Assembly: GCA_937930305.1 (NCBI GenBank)
Contig: CALGLE010000036.1
Location: forward strand, 1 to 48,023
Source: an uncultured Granulosicoccaceae bacterium
Lineage (GTDB): Bacteria; Pseudomonadota; Gammaproteobacteria; Granulosicoccales; Granulosicoccaceae
Reading direction: 5' to 3'
Length of the DNA: 48,023 nt
Shown here: positions 42,660 through 48,023 of the stretch, piece by piece
Numbering within the stretch: the stretch's first letter is position 1
Layout of the letters: the number at the start of each line of letters is the position of its first letter
Notes under the pieces: model-generated
Database searches by the model: none
Told to the model about the DNA's origin: nothing
What the model saw: only the letters and a program-made list of their open reading frames with translations
Program-made: the position numbers and the translations under genes

Positions 42660-43718
42660 TTGAGCTCTGAAAAATTTGACGCAGCCTTGGACGACAGTGA
42701 CACCGAGGTGGCGTCATTTGATGAAGATCGAAACGGTATTGTTCGTAAAATTCAATCGGTACTACACACCTATCCCTCGTTAGTGCCCTTAGTGGTGCTT
42801 TTAGCGTCAGTTGCGCTGTTTGGTTTTCTGCTGGGTGAGAAATTTTTCTCGCCATTCGCTTTGACGTTAATTTTTCAACAAGTCGCCATCGTTGGCATTG
42901 TTGGCGCAGCCCAAACTCTTGTCATTCTGACCGCAGGAATCGACTTATCCGTCGGGGCCATCATGGTGCTGTCGTCGGTGGTGATGGGGCAATTTACCTT
43001 TCGTTATGGGTTGCCGGCTGAGTTCGCGGTGTTATGTGGGTTTGCCGTCGGCGCTTTGTGCGGTTACATCAACGGGTTTTTAGTCGCCGTTGTGCGCTTG
43101 CCTCCGTTCATTGTCACCTTAGGCATGTGGCAAATCGTATTAGCCACTAACTTTTTGTATTCAGCGAATGAAACCATCCGCGGCTCTGACATTGCTGAGA
43201 AAGCGGCCATTCTGCAATTCTTTGGTGAGAAATTTAAAGTTGGTGGGGCGGTAATTACTTATGGCGTCATCGCGTTGGTTGCGTTGGTTTTAGTGTTGTC
43301 TTATGCGCTAAACAATACCGCGTGGGGTCGGCATGTGTACGCGGTGGGCGATGACCCTGATGCAGCTGAACTGGCCGGTGTTCGTACTCGAAAAATATTA
43401 ATTTCAGTTTATGTGGTGGCCGGTTTAATTTGCTCACTCGCGGGCTGGGCGTTAATTGGGCGTATTGGTTCGGTGTCACCCACTGCAGGTCAATTTGCCA
43501 ACATCGAATCGATTACGGCGGTAGTGATTGGCGGCATCTCACTGTTCGGTGGTCGCGGCTCTATATTGGGCATGTTGTTCGGTGCTTTAATTGTGGGTGT
43601 GTTCTCTTTGGGTTTACGTTTAATCGGCACCGACCCTCAATGGACGTATTTATTAATCGGTGTGTTAATCATATCGGCCGTGGGTGTGGATCAATGGATT
43701 CGCAAGGTGGCCACATGA
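42660..43718 (+). CDS. frcC: sugar ABC transporter permease, FrcC-like
   Basis: A 352-residue permease of the ribose/fructose type with about eight to ten helices. It has GIVGAAQTLVILTAGIDLSVG near the first third and GGISLFGGRGSILGMLFGALI near the end, the usual CUT2 permease blocks. I choose the TTG at 42660, because GGAG lies eight bases upstream; an earlier TTG at 42624 would add 12 residues with no ribosome site. The last four bases overlap the frcA ATG (ATGA). It forms the membrane channel for the FrcB-bound sugar. Confidence 0.88.
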   Translation: MSSEKFDAALDDSDTEVASFDEDRNGIVRKIQSVLHTYPSLVPLVVLLASVALFGFLLGEKFFSPFALTLIFQQVAIVGIVGAAQTLVILTAGIDLSVGAIMVLSSVVMGQFTFRYGLPAEFAVLCGFAVGALCGYINGFLVAVVRLPPFIVTLGMWQIVLATNFLYSANETIRGSDIAEKAAILQFFGEKFKVGGAVITYGVIALVALVLVLSYALNNTAWGRHVYAVGDDPDAAELAGVRTRKILISVYVVAGLICSLAGWALIGRIGSVSPTAGQFANIESITAVVIGGISLFGGRGSILGMLFGALIVGVFSLGLRLIGTDPQWTYLLIGVLIISAVGVDQWIRKVAT

Positions 43719-44497
43719 ATGATGCGCAACCTATCTTGACGGCTCGTGGTTTATCCAAACGCTATGGGCGCGTCGTGGCATTGGATAACGCCGACTTAGA
43801 TTTATACCCAGGTGAAGTGCTCGGTTTAATCGGAGATAATGGCGCGGGGAAATCCTCTCTTATTAAAGCGATCTCGGGTGCGATAAAACCGGATAAAGGT
43901 GAGATCACCTTAGAAGGCGCTTCGGTATCGTTTTCGTCCCCTCTGCAAGCGCGCGAATCCGGCATTGAAACGGTGTATCAAAACTTGGCGTTGTCGCCAG
44001 CGTTGTCCATTACCGACAACTTGTTTTTAGGGCGTGAAATTCGTAAGCCCGATTTTCGGGGTTCGATATTTCGTCAGCTCGACAGAAAAGCCATGGAGAT
44101 AAAGGCGCGTGAAAAACTGACTGAGCTGGGTTTACTGACGATTCAAAATATTTCCCAAGCAGTGGAAACCTTATCCGGTGGTCAACGTCAGGGTGTGGCG
44201 GTGGCCCGCGCGGCCGCGTTTGGCTCAAAAGTGATCATCATGGATGAACCCACCGCGGCGCTCGGGGTGAAAGAGTCTCGTAAAGTGTTGGATTTAATTC
44301 AAGACGTTCGCTCGCGCGGTATTTCGATTATTTTGATTTCCCACAACATGCCGCACGTGTTTGAAGTTTCGGATCGGGTGCACATCCATCGCTTAGGCAA
44401 ACGGTTGTGTGTGATTGACCCGGGCACTCATACCATGTCGGATGCGGTGGCTTACATGACGGGTGCGGCAGCGCCTCCGGAGCATACCTTGGCTTAA
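43715..44497 (+). CDS. frcA: sugar ABC transporter ATP-binding protein, FrcA-like
   Basis: A 260-residue ATPase with a single nucleotide-binding domain: Walker A GDNGAGKSS near residue 40, Q-loop YQNLALSPAL, signature LSGGQRQGVAVARA, Walker B VIIMDEPTAALG and H-loop LISHNMPHVFEV. FrcA of Sinorhizobium is also a 260-residue single-domain form, unlike the fused double ATPases of RbsA/XylG. The in-frame stretch from 43430 overlaps frcC in another frame and is not coding. The start overlaps the frcC stop by four bases. Confidence 0.93.
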   Translation: MNDAQPILTARGLSKRYGRVVALDNADLDLYPGEVLGLIGDNGAGKSSLIKAISGAIKPDKGEITLEGASVSFSSPLQARESGIETVYQNLALSPALSITDNLFLGREIRKPDFRGSIFRQLDRKAMEIKAREKLTELGLLTIQNISQAVETLSGGQRQGVAVARAAAFGSKVIIMDEPTAALGVKESRKVLDLIQDVRSRGISIILISHNMPHVFEVSDRVHIHRLGKRLCVIDPGTHTMSDAVAYMTGAAAPPEHTLA

Positions 44498-44562
44498 TGA
44501 TAGACAAGGTTTTCTATGCAGCTGAGATAAGTACAGCCGTGGCATGCTAACCTTTTCAGGCT

Positions 44563-45225
44563 ATGAGCCTTCAGTACAAACCCGCATCCGCCAAGCAATA
44601 CTTAAAACGTCATGACCCGGTGATGGCCGATTTGATTCGGCGCGTGGGTCACTTCAATGTCGAAACCGAATTCGAGCTGAGCCCGTTCGAGGCTTTGCTG
44701 CGTGCCATTGTGTATCAACAGCTCTCAGGCAAAGCCGCCGGCACCATCCATGGACGCGTGCTGAAACTCTTTCGAGGCGGCGTGACCCCCAGAAAACTCT
44801 TAAACAAAGACGACGAGACCTTACGAGGCGCTGGGTTATCGCGCAACAAAGTGTTGGCTGTTCAGGACTTGGCTGCTAAGACGTTGGATGGCACCGTGCC
44901 CACAATGGATGTTCTACAAGGCTTGGCCGACGATGACATTGTTGAACGTTTAACCTCGGTTCGAGGCATTGGTCGATGGACGGTGGAGATGATGCTGATA
45001 TTCAAGCTCGGCCGCGCCAATGTATTACCGGTGGCTGATTTGGGTGTTCGAAAAGGGTATCAGTTAGCGTACAACACCGAGGAATTACCCAGCGCTGAAG
45101 AATTAAACGCAGCTGGCGAAACCTGGGCGCCATATCGCTCGGTGGCCAGCTGGTATTTATGGCGCGCCACCGATGAAATCGATTGGGTGGCCAACCCATC
45201 AATTGTTGCGGATGCTGTTGACTGA
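44563..45225 (+). CDS. AlkA-family DNA-3-methyladenine glycosylase
   Basis: A 220-residue HhH-GPD base-excision enzyme that removes 3-methyladenine and related alkylated bases. It has [21 protein letters not shown] near residue 41, the helix-hairpin-helix [20 protein letters not shown] near 128, and the catalytic aspartate in [15 protein letters not shown] near 152-166. It lacks the N-terminal domain of E. coli AlkA (282 residues), so it is the short Mag-like form. It lies 65 bases after frcA and just before azlC; no shared function with either is evident. Confidence 0.9.
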   Translation: MSLQYKPASAKQYLKRHDPVMADLIRRVGHFNVETEFELSPFEALLRAIVYQQLSGKAAGTIHGRVLKLFRGGVTPRKLLNKDDETLRGAGLSRNKVLAVQDLAAKTLDGTVPTMDVLQGLADDDIVERLTSVRGIGRWTVEMMLIFKLGRANVLPVADLGVRKGYQLAYNTEELPSAEELNAAGETWAPYRSVASWYLWRATDEIDWVANPSIVADAVD

Positions 45226-45229
45226 ATCG

Positions 45230-45958
45230 ATGCCAAATAAGCATCAAAATCCTTCAGCGCCAAGTCGCCAAACCGAATTCTGGCACGGTGTTCGAGCCAC
45301 GATTCCGATGATCGTGGGTGCGATTCCGTTCGGTATTTTGTTCGGTGCTTTGGCTATTAATGCGGGCTTGTCTGTTCTAGCCACCCTGGCGTTGAGTTTG
45401 ATGGTGTATGCCGGCTCCGCACAATTTGTGGCCGCAGGTTTAGTGGCCTCGGGTGCAGGGGTTGGGGTAATCGTGCTGACGACGTTCTTCGTTAACTTAC
45501 GTCACGCCCTGTACTCCATTTCTGTTGTGCCTTACTTAAAGCATTTACCGCAACGTTGGTTGTTGCCATTAAGTTTTTGGTTAACCGATGAAACCTTCGC
45601 AGCGGTTATTGGCCGCTATCGCGAATCAGAAAAAGAACCGGGGCAGGGGCCGAACAAACATTGGTTCCAACTTGGGTCCTCCGTCGCTATGTATTCCAAT
45701 TGGCAGCTGTGCACGGTGATTGGCATAGTGGCCGGCACTCGGTTAGAGAATATGAGCGAATGGGGATTAGAGTTTGCGATTGTGGTGACTTTTATTGGCA
45801 TCGTGGTGCCATTGATTCGTCGGTTTCCCATGCTGGTGTGTGCGGTGGTATCGGGCGTTTGCGCTTTAGTGTTTAGAGACATGCCGCATCAACTGGGACT
45901 AATTGTGGCATCCATCATCGGCATTGCCGCTGGCGTATTGTGTGAAGCGCTCTCATGA
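45230..45958 (+). CDS. azlC: AzlC family inner-membrane amino-acid exporter subunit
   Basis: A 242-residue membrane protein of the AzlC/LIV-E family. The ATG at 45230 lies four bases past the glycosylase stop. It has [55 protein letters not shown] and [13 protein letters not shown], all family blocks. With AzlD it exports branched-chain amino acids or analogues (as BrnFE does in Corynebacterium). It overlaps azlD by four bases (ATGA). Confidence 0.93.
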   Translation: MPNKHQNPSAPSRQTEFWHGVRATIPMIVGAIPFGILFGALAINAGLSVLATLALSLMVYAGSAQFVAAGLVASGAGVGVIVLTTFFVNLRHALYSISVVPYLKHLPQRWLLPLSFWLTDETFAAVIGRYRESEKEPGQGPNKHWFQLGSSVAMYSNWQLCTVIGIVAGTRLENMSEWGLEFAIVVTFIGIVVPLIRRFPMLVCAVVSGVCALVFRDMPHQLGLIVASIIGIAAGVLCEALS

Positions 45959-46287
45959 TCACCACCCATGAAATCCTGCTGATTATTGGTATGTTTGCCG
46001 TCACATTTGGGGTGCGTTACTTACCGATTTTGCTGAGCGGCCGACTGGAGTTTCCAGATGCGATAGAAAGAGCGTTGCGCTTTGTACCGGTAGCGGTTCT
46101 TACCGCATTAATCCTGCCCATGATTTTGTTACCCGATGGCGAGTGGGCCTTAGGGTTGGATAATCCGTATTTAATTGCCAGCTTGGTATCGGTTGTCGTG
46201 GCCGCCTGGCGACGAAGTTTAATGCTGACCATCGTCGTGGGTTTAAGTGTGTTCTTTATCATCCGGTTGGGGTGGCTTGGGTTTTGA
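45955..46287 (+). CDS. azlD: AzlD family small membrane subunit
   Basis: A 110-residue protein with four hydrophobic segments, typical of AzlD. It has [21 protein letters not shown] and [17 protein letters not shown], matching the family. It works with AzlC. Its last 45 bases overlap the 3' end of the convergent CDP-alcohol phosphatidyltransferase gene, so both stop codons lie inside the other coding region. Confidence 0.92.
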   Translation: MITTHEILLIIGMFAVTFGVRYLPILLSGRLEFPDAIERALRFVPVAVLTALILPMILLPDGEWALGLDNPYLIASLVSVVVAAWRRSLMLTIVVGLSVFFIIRLGWLGF

Positions 46288-46971
46288 CGTTCCTGACAAC
46301 GCAGCCAACATCCGACGCGTACGCAAAACCGAAGTCAACAATGCCCCCAACACAATCACCAACAAAGCCGCACCCATAATCATGGCAGGTATCGAATTCT
46401 CGCCAGAGGACGTGAACACCGCTGCAATGGCTGCAAGCACGGAAGCGATTGTAATAGCTGCCATTCGATGTTGTTTCGCCATCGGGCCACTAAAGTCTGC
46501 ACCGACGCCGACGGCATTGCCTAATTCACGGGTGTAGGCGGTGAGAACAGCAAAACATCCAGCGGCCCATCCTAGGGATGCAAAGCCAAACCCGTAACCG
46601 ATGCCCACAAAGATCAAGATATCAGCGTAGCGATCGGGGAATTCATTCCAGGCTAAACCATCGGCGCTGCGACGACCGGCTTCCACCGCTAACATGCCGT
46701 CAAACAAATTGCACAGAAGACGAAACTGACAAGCTATCGCTGCAAAAATTAAAACGACAGCGGCAGCCATACCGGATAACTGCCCGGCGGTATAGAACAA
46801 AGCACCGGCTAGGGCGGCAAACACCATACTGCCAATGGAAATATGATTGGGTTGAATGCGTGTTTTAGCCAGCATGGCGGTGGCTTTATGTGCCCAACCG
46901 GTGTTACGGCTGGCTAAAGGCCTGCGATCACCGATCTCGGATTCGTTATTTGGCGCGTCGTTAGTGGCCAT
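46243..46971 (-). CDS. CDP-alcohol phosphatidyltransferase family protein
   Basis: A 242-residue membrane enzyme with about six helices. The catalytic segment reads LFDGMLAVEAGRRSADG then NEFPDRYAD. The classic family motif DGxxAR-x8-G-x3-D-x3-D is altered: the Arg is Val and the third acidic position is Asn, though DG, G and two Asp remain, with the NEFPDR form seen in a subfamily. It should join a CDP-activated lipid to an alcohol; the alcohol is unknown. It begins one base past the end of cdsA and follows it in the operon. Confidence 0.85.
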   Translation of the reverse strand: MATNDAPNNESEIGDRRPLASRNTGWAHKATAMLAKTRIQPNHISIGSMVFAALAGALFYTAGQLSGMAAAVVLIFAAIACQFRLLCNLFDGMLAVEAGRRSADGLAWNEFPDRYADILIFVGIGYGFGFASLGWAAGCFAVLTAYTRELGNAVGVGADFSGPMAKQHRMAAITIASVLAAIAAVFTSSGENSIPAMIMGAALLVIVLGALLTSVLRTRRMLAALSGTSKPKPPQPDDKEHT

Positions 46972-47925
46972 TTAAGGGGCGATGTCCCAACCGTAGCGCA
47001 CCAAGTGAAAGAACACCGGTGCTGAAAATAAAACCGAATCCATTCGATCAATGAAGCCGCCGTGTCCTGCGATTAAATGCCCCCAGTCTTTCACACCACG
47101 ATCACGTTTGATGGCTGACAACACTAGGCCGCCAAGAAAACCCATGAGGGTGATGACAAAGGCTAGGCAGGCGGATTCATACCAAGTGAATGGGGTCATC
47201 CAAAATAGACCGGCACCCACGAGTGTGGCACTGGCGATACCGCCGACCGCACCTTCAACCGTTTTGGACGGCGATAACACGGGTGCAATTTTCGTTTTAC
47301 CGTAGAGTTTCCCCCACACATATTGCAGCACATCGGATATTTGTACCACCACCACTAAGTAGGCGATCAGTAATACTTGACGCCCCTCGTAACCCGGTAT
47401 GTTGAGGTTCAGTAAAGCCGGGACGTGCGATGCGCAGAACACGGTAATCATTAACGCCCATTGGGTTTCTGCAACACGCACGAGAAAGCGATCGGTTTTG
47501 CCTCGGAAAGCGGCGGCTATCGGCAACAACAAAAACGCATAGACGGGAATGAAGATGGAATACAGGCCATACCATTCGAACCAGATAAGACCGTATTGGA
47601 TGGGCAACACGAGATAAAAGCTTGCCACCAATGCCCAGTGGTCGGCGCGTTCGGTGTTGGTGAGGGTAACAAACTCTCGAAGGGCTGCGAATGAGCAAAT
47701 GCCGAATAAAAGTATAACGCCCGCTTTACCGAACAAAAACGCCAAGCCCAACAGCACAACCATCGCCCACCAAGCGGCGATGCGAGCGTTTAAATTATCA
47801 ATGACAGGGTTTGAGGTGGCGTCGGTTTCTTTTGCACTGAGCCACTGCCCAATCAATGTGGCAACGATGAGAATGACGCCGACACCGCCGAGCAAGGTGA
47901 TGAGATCCCCGTGTGAGTTATTCAT
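46972..47925 (-). CDS. cdsA: phosphatidate cytidylyltransferase
   Basis: A 317-residue polytopic enzyme that makes CDP-diacylglycerol. It has about eight helices, ISDVLQYVWGKLYGK, LSPSKTVEGAVGG and the CdsA signature SAIKRDRGVKDWGHLIAGHGG with DRMDS after it. It is somewhat longer than E. coli CdsA (285). It overlaps the upstream gene by ATGA and abuts the CDP-alcohol phosphatidyltransferase, so the three form an operon for phospholipid synthesis. It may be a second cdsA beside one in the lpx/bam cluster, which the window cannot show. Confidence 0.93.
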   Translation of the reverse strand: MNNSHGDLITLLGGVGVILIVATLIGQWLSAKETDATSNPVIDNLNARIAAWWAMVVLLGLAFLFGKAGVILLFGICSFAALREFVTLTNTERADHWALVASFYLVLPIQYGLIWFEWYGLYSIFIPVYAFLLLPIAAAFRGKTDRFLVRVAETQWALMITVFCASHVPALLNLNIPGYEGRQVLLIAYLVVVVQISDVLQYVWGKLYGKTKIAPVLSPSKTVEGAVGGIASATLVGAGLFWMTPFTWYESACLAFVITLMGFLGGLVLSAIKRDRGVKDWGHLIAGHGGFIDRMDSVLFSAPVFFHLVRYGWDIAP

Positions 47926-48023
47926 GACAACACCGCCTCGCCTGCGTTACCGGTTCTCAACAAGGCCTGTTCCGCGCGTTGAATAAAGGCGTCTTTGGCT
48001 TCATTCGGAATGCGTTCCAGGGC
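47922..48023 (-). CDS. C-terminal end of the gene upstream of cdsA (cut by window edge)
   Basis: An open frame enters from the right edge and ends with a TGA at 47922-47924 that overlaps the cdsA start (ATGA). Only 33 residues are seen, among them NEAKDAFIQRAEQALL. In similar operons this place holds a 1-acylglycerol-3-phosphate acyltransferase, but these residues do not prove it. Confidence 0.65.
   Translation of the reverse strand, partial: ALERIPNEAKDAFIQRAEQALLRTGNAGEAVLS

Noticed and set aside
43430..43714. N-terminal extension of the frcA frame
   Set aside because: It overlaps frcC in another frame; the ABC domain starts right after the ATG at 43715, which overlaps the frcC stop by four bases.
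1..48023. Search for transposons, integrases, tRNA, rRNA, CRISPR and phage genes
   Set aside because: No coding or repeat signature of these was seen by eye; a dedicated scan could still find a small or degraded element.

Overview
The window looks like a chromosomal stretch of a Gram-negative bacterium, most likely a marine-type gammaproteobacterium. This is inferred from lipoprotein and outer-membrane-barrel genes, a WecA-type transferase, stand-alone MnmD, CdsA and a perfect CRP-type site; no rRNA or tRNA is present to confirm it. Coding density is high and base composition looks moderate and even. I found no transposase, integrase, CRISPR array, tRNA or phage gene.

About 1-36.8 kb is a large exopolysaccharide or surface-glycan locus. 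Its left part reads leftward from 2.8 kb (Wzy-like polymerase, ExoM-like glycosyltransferase, TagA/WecG transferase cut by the window edge). Rightward from 3.1 kb come a glycosyltransferase, a PvdE/SyrD-like ABC exporter and an OafA-type acyltransferase. A beta-barrel protein faces away from a short Wza-type lipoprotein plus a Wzc-type tyrosine kinase; these three probably form the export path. A terminator follows, then sugar-nucleotide and priming genes: rfbF, wecA-like, manC, rfbG. The right part (17-36.8 kb) has a lipoprotein with a polysaccharide-lyase-14-like domain, a COG4091-type oxidoreductase, a VanZ protein with a lectin-like domain, a Wzx-like flippase, three more glycosyltransferases, a second Wzy, an FkbM methyltransferase, a protein made of two fused Gfo/Idh/MocA oxidoreductases, a second TagA, a WcaJ/WbaP-type priming transferase, a second lyase-14-like protein and ugd. 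The locus therefore holds two priming enzymes, two polymerases and two TagA-type enzymes but only one recognisable flippase and one export set. It may make two glycans or be a composite.

From 37 to 48 kb the genes are mostly housekeeping or transport: mnmD, an unrecognised 352-residue protein, a secreted HYDIN-domain/beta-propeller protein behind a perfect CRP-type site, an frcBCA sugar ABC transporter with several dyads upstream of frcB, an AlkA-type DNA glycosylase, azlCD, and a phospholipid operon (CDP-alcohol phosphatidyltransferase, cdsA and the tail of an upstream gene).

The points most worth following are the tandem oxidoreductase fusion, the paired lyase-14-like proteins inside a synthesis locus, the peptide-type ABC exporter in a glycan locus, a 10-13 base motif repeated in three intergenic regions, and the incomplete CDP-sugar pathway with an orphan COG4091 enzyme.
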